Of a stretch of DNA of 39,975 nt, positions 18,135 to 28,172 are shown piece by piece (position 1 is the first letter of the stretch; each line of letters begins with the position of its first letter). The notes under the pieces were generated by a model that made no database searches, was not told the DNA's origin, and saw only the letters and a program-made list of their open reading frames with translations. Position numbers and translations under genes: made by a program. The stretch is taken from the NCBI RefSeq assembly GCF_001429295.1, contig NZ_LMJL01000008.1, positions 612,732-652,706 on the forward strand, read 5' to 3'. This stretch comes from Flavobacterium sp. Root935. GTDB lineage: Bacteria; Bacteroidota; Bacteroidia; Flavobacteriales; Flavobacteriaceae.

Positions 18135-18206
18135 AATTTTTAGATTTAGTTGATTGTTTTTGTTTATTTAGGATGCTACGTAGTTTATTTTTAATGTGCT
18201 GAAGAA

Positions 18207-19127
18207 TTACTCTATTTTATAAATACCCGAATCCATTTTATAATCGGCATTGATGATATTACACACCAATCCAATTACTTGATCGGCAGGCAGTTCTTTA
18301 AAATAGGCGCTTATCTTTAAAGCATTTAATTTTTGATTTTTGATTTCGATAGCCACATTATAATTGCGGTTAATTGTGGCAACAACTTCGGGCAGAGGCG
18401 TATCTTCAAAAACCATAATATTTTTTCGCCATAGTGAAATTGTATTCACTGGAATATCTTTAAAAGCCTGAAGCTTATTGTTGTGTGATTTAAATACCAC
18501 TTTTTGGCCAGGAGTTACATACACATTCTCTTCTGTAACGGTAGATTTCACGTTCACTCTTCCAGTTAAAACTGAAACTTCCTGGGTTGTTTGGTCTGGA
18601 TATGCCTGTACATTAAAACTGGTTCCCAGAACTTTGGTATCCATTTTATTGGTGTGAATGATAAAAGGATGTTTTTTGTCTTTGGCTACATCAAAAAAAG
18701 CTTCACCAGAGAGATATACTTCTCTTGTATCTCCTTTAAATTCTTTTGGATATTTTAAAACACTTCCGGCATTCAGCCATATCTGCGTTCCGTCACTCAA
18801 TTTTATTTGAGCATGTTCGCCAAGTTTTACCGCTAATTGTGTGTTTTCAATTGAATGTGATGACTGATAAAAAAACACTGATAATCCGATTAGAAAAACC
18901 AAAGAGGCAGCAACCGCCCAGTTTTTATATTGAAGAGCAATAACATTATTGGTTTTCTTAATTTGACGTAACTCTTTTTTTAGTTTCGAACGATCTGACT
19001 GTATCATTTCCATGTTTTCAAAAAAATCATCAGTACGATCGTACCATTTATTCCACATTTCTTGTCCTTTTGGAGAATACTTTCCTTCTAAAAAATGTTT
19101 TATTTCTTGTCTTAATTTATCAGGCAT
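18207..19127 (-). CDS. FecR-family anti-sigma factor
   Basis: Single-pass inner membrane protein, 306 residues, controlling the ECF sigma factor encoded upstream. The cytoplasmic N-terminus (1-68) binds sigma. A transmembrane helix at about 69-87 (WAVAASLVFLIGLSVFFYQ) follows. The periplasmic FecR domain at about 93-190 contains the family signatures KLSDGTQIWLNAGSVLKYP and GEAFFDVAKDKKHPF. The C-terminal DUF4974 domain at about 238-306 is the usual Bacteroidota addition that contacts the STN domain of SusC. It has its own upstream motif (see 19153-19206), shared with the sigma gene, which suggests a second sigma-dependent start site before fecR. Confidence 0.95.
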   Translation of the reverse strand: MPDKLRQEIKHFLEGKYSPKGQEMWNKWYDRTDDFFENMEMIQSDRSKLKKELRQIKKTNNVIALQYKNWAVAASLVFLIGLSVFFYQSSHSIENTQLAVKLGEHAQIKLSDGTQIWLNAGSVLKYPKEFKGDTREVYLSGEAFFDVAKDKKHPFIIHTNKMDTKVLGTSFNVQAYPDQTTQEVSVLTGRVNVKSTVTEENVYVTPGQKVVFKSHNNKLQAFKDIPVNTISLWRKNIMVFEDTPLPEVVATINRNYNVAIEIKNQKLNALKISAYFKELPADQVIGLVCNIINADYKMDSGIYKIE

Positions 19128-19152
19128 TATAATTTCTTTATGTCTTTAATAG

Positions 19153-19206
19153 TATGTCTTTGGAATTGTAATTTTCGGTAGGTGCGCAAGGTTACGCTTC
19201 TGTTAA
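19153..19206 (-). promoter_or_regulatory. Candidate ECF-sigma-dependent promoter/operator upstream of fecR
   Basis: Read on the minus strand this holds CGTAACCTT, four variable bases, ACCTACC, exactly 16 bases, then AAGACATA. The same arrangement with the same spacing occurs at 19922-19975 upstream of the sigma gene; over the 30-nt core (19177-19206) 22 positions agree. Which parts are the -35 and -10 elements is open: GTAACC fits Bacteroidota ECF -35 elements as I recall them, while the 16-nt spacing favours CCTACC with GACATA. Confidence 0.55.
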
Positions 19207-19239
19207 GAAAAAAAAGAAACCTTAATTTTGATTTCACTT

Positions 19240-19797
19240 TTAATTGAACTCGCCCAAATAAGTGCGCATAAATTTGAGCGCATAAGTAATATGATACTTT
19301 ACCGTTTCGATTGAAACATTCAGTTCCTCAGCGATTTCTTTATTGGTATAATGTTTTACCCTGCTTAGAATAAAAACTTCTTTTGATTTTTTAGGAAGTA
19401 GCATTGCTGCCTTATCAACTGCTTTTTGCAGTTCGTCGTAATAAATAGAATCTTCTGTTGCATTATGACTGCCGTACGAAACAGTATTTCTATCCAAAAC
19501 TTCTTGTACATATTGGTCTGCAACTGTATGAGATTTTATATAATCTAATGTCATATAACGAACCGAAGTGTAGATATAAGCCGCAAAACTTTTTTGAATG
19601 ACAATTGTCTTGCGTCGTTCCCAGATACTGGTAAAAACTTCCTGAACAATTTCTTCTGATATTGCTACAGATTTCATTCTGAGGTATACAAATCGAACAA
19701 GTATGTCTCGATATCTAAAATAGAGTTCATCAAAAGCTTTGTCTTTGCCGTTTCTTAATAGTTCGACAAGTTCTTCGTCTGTAAACTTCTTATACAT
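19240..19797 (-). CDS. ECF RNA polymerase sigma-70 factor (FecI-like, Bacteroidota type)
   Basis: Extracytoplasmic-function sigma factor, 185 residues, full length. Region 2 lies at about 20-75 (DELYFRYRDILVRFVYLRM, then SEEIVQEVFTSIWERR). Region 4 lies at about 125-180 with the helix-turn-helix YTNKEIAEELNVSIETVKYH. It is the first gene of a minus-strand set followed by fecR, susC, susD and the GDPD-phosphatase fusion, the standard order of a cell-surface signalling operon. It starts with ATG at 19797; upstream is a 471-bp non-coding stretch carrying a motif repeated before fecR, which suggests it activates its own transcription. Confidence 0.95.
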   Translation of the reverse strand: MYKKFTDEELVELLRNGKDKAFDELYFRYRDILVRFVYLRMKSVAISEEIVQEVFTSIWERRKTIVIQKSFAAYIYTSVRYMTLDYIKSHTVADQYVQEVLDRNTVSYGSHNATEDSIYYDELQKAVDKAAMLLPKKSKEVFILSRVKHYTNKEIAEELNVSIETVKYHITYALKFMRTYLGEFN

Positions 19798-19921
19798 TGT
19801 ACATTATTTTGGCATGAATAATCAAATGAAAAATGCAGTCTGCAGCATTTCTTCTGATTTCGTGTTGATAATGTTCGTGTTGTTTCAAAAATGACATATA
19901 CAAAGTATTAGGTTCTTTTTA

Positions 19922-19975
19922 TATGTCTTCAAAATTAAAGATGAGGGTAGGTCGAAAAGGTTACGTTTACATTAA
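19922..19975 (-). promoter_or_regulatory. Candidate autoregulated ECF promoter/operator upstream of the sigma gene
   Basis: Second copy of the composite motif described at 19153-19206: CGTAACCTT, N4, ACCTACC, N16, AAGACATA on the minus strand. Its near edge is about 125 bp before the sigma start codon. The matching copies and fixed 16-nt gap are directly visible; recognition by this operon's own sigma factor is inferred. Confidence 0.55.
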
Positions 19976-20204
19976 TAAAACGGTCTTAAAACGAAACATA
20001 TTATTAACATTTGAAACTAAAAGTTACCTGTAAAATAAGGTTATGAAGTATTTGAAGTAAAAAATAGAATGGTCTCTCTTTTATAATAATCCTTCTCTTA
20101 TAAAAAAGCTTTTTTTGAGGTTTGAATGATAAAAAAGTGCTTAACAAAAAATTAAAGGCTCTAAGCGCACGGAAGGTTAAATCATAGCTGTTTTAATTTT
20201 TTTT

Positions 20205-20246
20205 ATAAAAAAATGCCCCCAATAAGCAGCAAACTTTTTGGGGGCA
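20205..20246 (-). terminator. Rho-independent terminator of katG
   Basis: TGCCCCCAA (20214-20222 on the plus strand) pairs with TTGGGGGCA (20238-20246). On the minus strand the stem is followed by seven T residues. It begins 22 bp after the katG stop codon. Confidence 0.9.
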
Positions 20247-20268
20247 ATTGTAAAATTAATTTTTTGTT

Positions 20269-22554
<2,286 letters not shown>

Positions 22555-22624
22555 TTATTTTTACTAAATTACAAACTATACAAAGAGAATTCCATTGGTT
22601 TGAATAATAAATATTTTTTATTTT

Positions 22625-22639
22625 ATAGATAAAATCTAT
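22625..22639. promoter_or_regulatory. Candidate OxyR-type operator upstream of katG
   Basis: The bases ATAGATAAAATCTAT fit the OxyR half-site ATAGnTnnnAnCTAT at every fixed position and form a palindrome (ATAGAT/ATCTAT). The site is 83-97 bp upstream of the katG ATG. The neighbouring half-site expected seven bases away is only weakly matched on either side, and AT-rich DNA makes chance matches more likely. Confidence 0.4.
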
Positions 22640-22718
22640 TGTATTAAAATAAACTTTACATATCATTCCACTCTTGTCTTCATAAACTTATTTCAATTTT
22701 AGCTAAAGTTATTGACAG

Positions 22719-24287
22719 CTAGATTGGTATTGGTCCTACATCTACTCTTTTGAGTGGTCTTCGCCAAAGTTTAAATATTAAAATAATTAAAACAGGAAAA
22801 AAGCAAACGGCCGACATGACAAGATAAATATCCTTATATGCTAATAATATGGAAGCTTGAGAAGTTTTGTTCGAGAGCGCTTTTTCTGCCTTTTTTTGTG
22901 CTTCCGTTTCGGATAATCCCATATAGAGAAAATTCCTTTTGGAATTTGCTAGTTGCTTCTGCGCCATTTGGTTTAGTTCTGTTAACTGCTGGTTAAGACC
23001 TGTTTTATGCTGTATATTTAAACCTGAGATAAAAGTCGCTAAAATGGCACTTCCTAATAAACCTGCAAAAACCGCTTGGGCAATAATACCACTCATCATT
23101 CTAGATGCGCTTAGTTTTGGAGGAACTCCTTCGGAAATATAAAGAAGAGAAATTGGGAAAAGAAAACCAATTCCGAGTCCTTTAAAAATTAAAGGAAGAA
23201 AAAAATCTGAAGAATCTATTCCGGGATAAAACCGAAAAAAAAGTATAATATGATAAAATCCATAACATGCAAATCCCATAATCCAAATAGTAGCCAGGTA
23301 AATTTTCTTAAACAAAAGATAAGTCGATAGAGGAATAGCAATACATAATCCTATTAATAATGCTAAATGTGTTCTGGCTCCTGAAACAGCATCAAAACCT
23401 AAAATATTGGTCATATAACCTGTTACAACACTTCCTGTTCCGTTGATTACACCAATATAGAACATTAAAAAAGTGCCAATAATTACATTTTTAAAACGAT
23501 AAACGTCGGGATCAATTATGGGATCATCTGTAAAACGTACATGAATTAAGTAAATGCCAATAAGAATCAATAATAAAGCTGCTGCTAAATTAATTTTAGG
23601 ATCGTTAAACCAATTTTTACTCTGCCCCTCCGCGCATAGAAAGAGAATTACGGTGAAAAATAAAATCATAATAATCCATCCACGCCAGTCAAATTGAAAT
23701 TTGGTTTTCATTGGAGCAACATCTGCTTTGTAAAAATACCACGCCAGAAGAATACAGATTAAAAAATTGATGTTCAGAAAATATATGCCAAATGTCCAAT
23801 TATAAAAACTAGTAAAATGTGCTCCTAAATATTGGTAAACATGCTGGCTTCCTTTTTGAATGAATTGCAGAATTCCGTACAGCAATGCCATATTAAAAGC
23901 TGGATTGTATTTTAATAAAATTGGCACCATTGAAGCAAAAATTCCAATTACAGAAACAATTCCTAAAAGCGAACGCCAAAAGGTAAACCATTCTATACTT
24001 GAAGCAAATAAGGAAGCAGTATTGAATATAATGGATAAAAATGCAGCTGACAAAATCATTGTCCGCACCTTAATCTGCTTGCCCAATTTTAATCCTAAAG
24101 GCATAAAAGCCAGCATGACAAAAATTGGAATATAAATGGAATAGGTAAAAACGGTAGTCGATGCACCAAAATGTCCTAAAACTTGAGAATTGTCGTAAGT
24201 GGTGACATTCAATCCATTAAAAAAAGGAATGGTTAAGATATATAATCCTACGAGTGTAAAAACGCTTCCTTTTTTTCCTGCAAACAT
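22719..24287 (-). CDS. MFS drug efflux transporter, DHA2/EmrB-like
   Basis: Inner membrane major facilitator protein, 522 residues, with about 14 hydrophobic helices spread along its length, as in the DHA2 family. A long loop after about residue 420 (HKTGLNQQLTELNQMAQKQ onward, with KKAEKALSNK) is predicted outside the membrane between the last two helices, as in EmrB-type pumps. It begins 2 bp after the HlyD-family gene and is the third gene of a TolC, HlyD, MFS operon, so it very likely powers a tripartite pump across both membranes by proton motive force. Substrates cannot be told from sequence. Confidence 0.88.
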   Translation of the reverse strand: MFAGKKGSVFTLVGLYILTIPFFNGLNVTTYDNSQVLGHFGASTTVFTYSIYIPIFVMLAFMPLGLKLGKQIKVRTMILSAAFLSIIFNTASLFASSIEWFTFWRSLLGIVSVIGIFASMVPILLKYNPAFNMALLYGILQFIQKGSQHVYQYLGAHFTSFYNWTFGIYFLNINFLICILLAWYFYKADVAPMKTKFQFDWRGWIIMILFFTVILFLCAEGQSKNWFNDPKINLAAALLLILIGIYLIHVRFTDDPIIDPDVYRFKNVIIGTFLMFYIGVINGTGSVVTGYMTNILGFDAVSGARTHLALLIGLCIAIPLSTYLLFKKIYLATIWIMGFACYGFYHIILFFRFYPGIDSSDFFLPLIFKGLGIGFLFPISLLYISEGVPPKLSASRMMSGIIAQAVFAGLLGSAILATFISGLNIQHKTGLNQQLTELNQMAQKQLANSKRNFLYMGLSETEAQKKAEKALSNKTSQASILLAYKDIYLVMSAVCFFPVLIILIFKLWRRPLKRVDVGPIPI

Positions 24288-24289
24288 AT

Positions 24290-25351
24290 TTATTTTTTTA
24301 CTTCGACTGTTACGTTCATTCCCGGTTTTACTTCTTCTAAATCTTTAGGATCTGACTCAAATTCAATTTTAACTGGAATTCGCTGTGTTATTTTGACAAA
24401 GTTTCCTGTTGCATTATCTGGCTCAACCATCGAAAACTTAGCACCTGTTGCTGGCGAAAAGCCGGTAACTTTCCCTCTAAACTCTTTTTCACCAAGAGCA
24501 TCAATTGTTATAACAACTTGTTGTCCTATTTTAATTTTTCTGATTTGTGTTTCTTTAAAATTAGCCGAAACCCATAATTTCTGATTGAGTACAATTGTTG
24601 CAATGACTTGATTGGCATTTATTAATTCGCCAATTGATAAGTTGCGTTCTCCAGCTATACCATCTGCGGGAGCAATAATATTGGTATACGATAATTGTAA
24701 TTTTACTGCCTCAAGGTCAGCTTTTTTACGTGCGACTGTAGCTCTAGCTGCTTCGAGATTAATGTTACTTTGCTTTGTTACAGAATTATTTGCGTCTAAT
24801 CCTTTTTTACCTGCTTTTAAATACGCTTCTTCTGATCTTAATTTTGAAACTACTTGATCATATTGATTACGCGTAACGGCAGAATCTGCATACATATTTT
24901 TGAATCTTTGGTAATCTTTTTGTGCTTTTTCAAGACTGGCCAAATCGCCTGCTAATTTTTCTTTTGCTGCAGATTGATTTGAAGATGAAGTAATTATGGT
25001 TTGCTCTAATGAATGAAGGTTTCCAACTGCAATTGCAAGATCTGCTTCGGCTTGGCTTACTTTAATTAAATATTCTGAATTGTCCAAAATTACCAGTGTA
25101 TCTCCTTTGTGCACTACCTGATTGGTTTCAAACCGAATTGCGGCAATGTGTCCAGATGCCCTTGCTGAAACGTTACTTATATAAGCCTCAACTTGAGCAT
25201 TATTGGTAGTTTCGTAATTGCTAAAATCAAAAAACAAACTCAAAATCCAAAGCCCTCCAGCAGCTAAAAAGATAAAAGAAATAATAGTTAAAATCGTATT
25301 TCTCTTTTTATCCTTTTGAATTCCTTCAGCTGGTTTATTTTCTTCGCTCAT
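24290..25351 (-). CDS. HlyD/EmrA-family membrane fusion protein
   Basis: Periplasmic adaptor of 353 residues linking the MFS pump to the outer membrane channel. A cytoplasmic N-terminus of about 17 residues is followed by one membrane helix (about 19-43). The split biotinyl-lipoyl domain is visible at about 52-95 (SARASGHIAAIRFETNQVVH) and 224-250 (IIAPADGIAGERNLSIGELI), with a long alpha-hairpin coiled coil between (about 98-215). The beta-barrel domain follows with GEKEFRGKVTGFSPATGAKF. Spacing is 12 bp after the TolC gene and 2 bp before the MFS gene, so the three are surely translated from one mRNA. Confidence 0.93.
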   Translation of the reverse strand: MSEENKPAEGIQKDKKRNTILTIISFIFLAAGGLWILSLFFDFSNYETTNNAQVEAYISNVSARASGHIAAIRFETNQVVHKGDTLVILDNSEYLIKVSQAEADLAIAVGNLHSLEQTIITSSSNQSAAKEKLAGDLASLEKAQKDYQRFKNMYADSAVTRNQYDQVVSKLRSEEAYLKAGKKGLDANNSVTKQSNINLEAARATVARKKADLEAVKLQLSYTNIIAPADGIAGERNLSIGELINANQVIATIVLNQKLWVSANFKETQIRKIKIGQQVVITIDALGEKEFRGKVTGFSPATGAKFSMVEPDNATGNFVKITQRIPVKIEFESDPKDLEEVKPGMNVTVEVKK

Positions 25352-25363
25352 ACTATTCTAATT

Positions 25364-26704
25364 TTAAAGTTTACCCATTGCAAATTGCAGGGAATAATAC
25401 TGAATGATTAAATCTAAATTCGCATTGACAAGTGAAATTTTTGAATTATTCAATTGCAGTTCAGCATCAACCATATCGCTTATTAAGGCAAAATCATTAT
25501 CATATCTGCTTTTTACAATTTTATAATTACTTAATGACAGCTCTACATCTTTTTTGTAAGTCGCTATATTTCTTTTACTTTCCTCATACTTAACATATGC
25601 CGTTTTTACTTCGCTTTCAATTTGGTTTTTGGCTGCATCAAGAGCAACATTGCTTTTTTCAATTTGAAGTTTATCTCCTTTTATGCGGTGTTTAATGTTA
25701 TAAAAACTTGAAACATCCCAATTTAAAGAAAGTCCAGCTGCCCAATAATTAATAATATTGACATAGTTTGGCCATTGTGCAGGATATTCTGTATTTAAAA
25801 TAAGATTAGCATTTATACTTGGCGAAAATCCGCTTTTTGAGATGTTTAGAGTCGATTCTGATAATTGAATGCCAATTTCCGCACGCTTGATTTCTTCTCT
25901 ATTCTGGAAAGCTTGCGAAATGCTTTCTTGCAATTTTATTTCTTCAAATGGAACACCGCTTTTATCAATTTGAGGTTTTAGAATTGTATTGGTTGGAATA
26001 CCTATTAAAACATCTAAATAGTTGCTTACTAATTCTATATCGTTTGTATTTTTAAAAACCGAAACTTTAAAATTAGATTGTTGCAATTCTGTTCTAAGCA
26101 AATCGCTTTTTAAATTCTGGCCATTCTCTACACGAGATTTTAGCTGCTTAATTCTAAGATCAGTGTTTATAATATTTTGTTTCGTTACTTCAATTTGTTT
26201 GTATAATTTTTCAAGCGTAAAATAATAAGTTGTAATGGCATTCTTTACTTCTGCCTGCGTCATTTTTACTGCTGATTCCTGCATCTGGCTCAGGATTTTC
26301 TGCTGTTCAATTTTTCTATTAATTAAACTTCCATTATAAATTGGCATTGAAGTAATAATATTGGCAAATGCTTGATGATTAAAATAATCTACTGTTATAC
26401 TGTTTTCGTAAAAACCTTCATATAGTTTTGGATTTCCAATATAAGTATAACCACCATTCAGCGCGATACGAGGGGCTTTAGCAATTTTGGCCTGGCTTAA
26501 ATTTTCATTTGCAATTGCCGCATCTACAGTTACCATTTTGAGTTGCCTATTATTCTGGATTCCTAATAAAAGTGCTTCTTCCAGTAGAATTGTTCGTGAA
26601 TGGTCAAGACTGTCTCCCTGAGAAAAAATTTGTAAAGTACTAAAGAAGGTCAAAATCAAAAACAAATAGAGAAGTCGTATTTTTTTGTTCAACATATAAT
26701 TCAT
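25364..26704 (-). CDS. TolC-family outer membrane efflux protein
   Basis: Outer membrane channel subunit, 446 residues, first gene of the efflux operon. The signal peptide ends near residue 29 (QIFSQ); the start may be either of two nearby ATGs (Met1 or Met4). Two outer-membrane-efflux repeats with long amphipathic helices are seen: the first includes LLGIQNNRQLKMVTVDAAIA (about 47-66), and the second includes QNREEIKRAEIGIQLSESTL near 271-290. No lipobox is present, unlike NodT-type members. The divergent neighbour at 26909 leaves a 204-bp shared promoter region in which I found no recognisable regulator gene or clear operator. Confidence 0.93.
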   Translation of the reverse strand: MNYMLNKKIRLLYLFLILTFFSTLQIFSQGDSLDHSRTILLEEALLLGIQNNRQLKMVTVDAAIANENLSQAKIAKAPRIALNGGYTYIGNPKLYEGFYENSITVDYFNHQAFANIITSMPIYNGSLINRKIEQQKILSQMQESAVKMTQAEVKNAITTYYFTLEKLYKQIEVTKQNIINTDLRIKQLKSRVENGQNLKSDLLRTELQQSNFKVSVFKNTNDIELVSNYLDVLIGIPTNTILKPQIDKSGVPFEEIKLQESISQAFQNREEIKRAEIGIQLSESTLNISKSGFSPSINANLILNTEYPAQWPNYVNIINYWAAGLSLNWDVSSFYNIKHRIKGDKLQIEKSNVALDAAKNQIESEVKTAYVKYEESKRNIATYKKDVELSLSNYKIVKSRYDNDFALISDMVDAELQLNNSKISLVNANLDLIIQYYSLQFAMGKL

Positions 26705-26908
26705 TAATATAATTTAACGCGTTGATTTTCAAAAAGTATTCTAAACTTAAAACCGTTTAAAAGAAGGAATCTGGATATTTAGGCTTGTATGGGTTGATTT
26801 TAAAGGATTAACATAAAATTTTGTTAATTTTTTTCATTATAAATATAGTAAATATTTCTGTATATAAAAATAAATCACTAATATTGAGTAACTTAAAATC
26901 AAAACACG

Positions 26909-27301
26909 ATGCTTATAGAACTTGCTTTAACGGGAAAATTCATTGTAGATATTGTTAAAAGATTGAGAAATGACAAGACATTTCGAACCCTAGGATTTTT
27001 ACTTTTCGTTTTAATTTTGGTTGGTACAATGTTTTTTTGGCTGGTAGAACACCTGCCTTTTCTTAAAGCATTGGCTTATTCCGTAGGAACACTTTCTATG
27101 AATAGTCCGTACGATCATGAAATTACTTTTTCCACTATCGGTGTTGTTTTTAATATTATATACATTTTTATAGGTGTTGGTGTATATCTAATTTTTGTAC
27201 TTGAAGCAGGAAGAACAATTATTGCTGCTCATGAAGAATTTGAAAAAAAACAAGCTGAAAAAAAAGCGCTTAAAAAAGCAAGAAAAGAAGCTGGACTTTA
27301 A
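26909..27301 (+). CDS. Small two-helix membrane protein, ion-channel-like (2TM) without canonical filter
   Basis: Membrane protein of 130 residues. Helix one is at about 28-46, a short re-entrant-like segment at 51-60 (FLKALAYSVG), helix two at about 78-98, then a strongly basic and acidic tail (110-130, rich in KK and E) likely to be coiled and cytoplasmic. The arrangement TM, P-loop, TM and the wording ALAYSVGTLSM match the prokaryotic two-helix potassium channel fold. However, the usual T-x-G-Y-G filter is replaced by GTLSMNSPYD (60-69), so potassium selectivity should not be assumed. It is followed 10 bp later by a DUF4239 gene, probably the same operon. It could be a channel of other selectivity or a non-conducting relative. 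Confidence 0.6.
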   Translation: MLIELALTGKFIVDIVKRLRNDKTFRTLGFLLFVLILVGTMFFWLVEHLPFLKALAYSVGTLSMNSPYDHEITFSTIGVVFNIIYIFIGVGVYLIFVLEAGRTIIAAHEEFEKKQAEKKALKKARKEAGL

Positions 27302-27311
27302 TGAATAAAAT

Positions 27312-28091
27312 ATGAATTCAAATACATTAGAGCATACCGAAGCCTGGGTAATTGCTCTCCTCCTTTTTGCATTGATGCTTATTTCAGGCTTTGTTGGAAA
27401 ACAAATTGGAAATTACATTCATAATAAAAATCAAACTGAAGAAAAACCGCCAGAAACTTCGGCTCTCATTGCTTTGCTTTTTTTCTTACTTGCATTTACA
27501 TTTGGTATGAGCGGCGAACGCTACGATTCGCGAAGAAAGGTTGTTGTAGAAGAAGCCAATATTATTGGTACTGCCATATTGCGAGCTGATTTATATCCGG
27601 ACACGACTAGAGCTTTATTTCGTAAAGATTTTAAAGATTATGTAGAAACACGAATTTCTTATTATACGGCAGGCCCAGATGCAAAAGGGATTTTAAAAGC
27701 CGACAGCTTATCGCAGATTATTTCGGCTAAATTATGGAAACGTGCAACTTCACTTTCTAAAGATCCAGCTAATCTAGCTGCAACGCAGCAAATGATTCCT
27801 GCTTTAAATGATATGATTGATGTAACTACTACCCGGCTTTCTGGAGAAAAGGCAAAAGTTCCTCAGAGTATCTTAGTCATGCTGTTTTTTCTGGCTGTAA
27901 TAATTTCATTTTATGGAGGTTATTCTGAGGGCCGTAAAGGAAAAATTGACTGGCTGGTACAAATTGGATTTTGTATTTTGGTTTCTTTAGTAGTTCTATT
28001 TACTTTAGATCTAGACAGACCGCGCAGAGGTTTCGTTAACCTAGATGTTCCTAATCAAACTATAATTGACTTGAGGAAAAATTTTCAGTAA
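27312..28091 (+). CDS. DUF4239 / bestrophin-like membrane protein
   Basis: Integral membrane protein of 259 residues with two helices near the N-terminus (about 12-32 and 50-66) and two near the C-terminus (about 188-205 and 215-235), separated by a soluble helical region. The segments FTFGMSGERYDSRRKVVVEE (about 62-81) and LDLDRPRRGFVN near 235-246 are typical of the DUF4239 (bestrophin-like) family, whose function is not established. Translation starts at 27312, only 10 bp after the channel-like gene, so the two may form one complex or respond to the same signal. The gene ends 27 bp before a bidirectional terminator. Confidence 0.75.
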   Translation: MNSNTLEHTEAWVIALLLFALMLISGFVGKQIGNYIHNKNQTEEKPPETSALIALLFFLLAFTFGMSGERYDSRRKVVVEEANIIGTAILRADLYPDTTRALFRKDFKDYVETRISYYTAGPDAKGILKADSLSQIISAKLWKRATSLSKDPANLAATQQMIPALNDMIDVTTTRLSGEKAKVPQSILVMLFFLAVIISFYGGYSEGRKGKIDWLVQIGFCILVSLVVLFTLDLDRPRRGFVNLDVPNQTIIDLRKNFQ

Positions 28092-28117
28092 TTAAAAAGC
28101 TATAATACACATATAAC

Positions 28118-28148
28118 AAAAAGTCCTAATTTTCATTAGGACTTTTTT
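28118..28148. terminator. Bidirectional terminator, identical in core to the one at 31622
   Basis: GTCCTAAT and ATTAGGAC with flanking A/T runs form a perfect hairpin around a TTTC loop. T-runs occur on both sides, serving the plus-strand DUF4239 gene and the minus-strand OmpA gene. Its 27-nt core is identical to that at 31622-31648. Confidence 0.9.
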
Positions 28149-28172
28149 ATTGTTTTTATTTCAATTAAAATA

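Larger units (their letters stand above)
19798..20268. other. 471-bp intergenic region between katG and the ECF sigma gene
   Basis: No gene is supported here. It contains the katG terminator at its right end (20205-20246) and the leader of the sigma gene at its left, including the repeated motif at 19922-19975. The remainder is AT-rich with only very short open frames on both strands. Confidence 0.8.

Noticed and set aside
19848..19866. Near-palindrome around AATGCAGTCTGCAGCATT in the sigma gene leader.
   Set aside because: The arms do not pair cleanly and no known operator matches; not distinct enough from background.
26705..26908. Possible operator in the divergent region between the TolC and channel-like genes.
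   Set aside because: No palindrome or promoter consensus stood out clearly, and there is no adjacent TetR- or MarR-type regulator gene.
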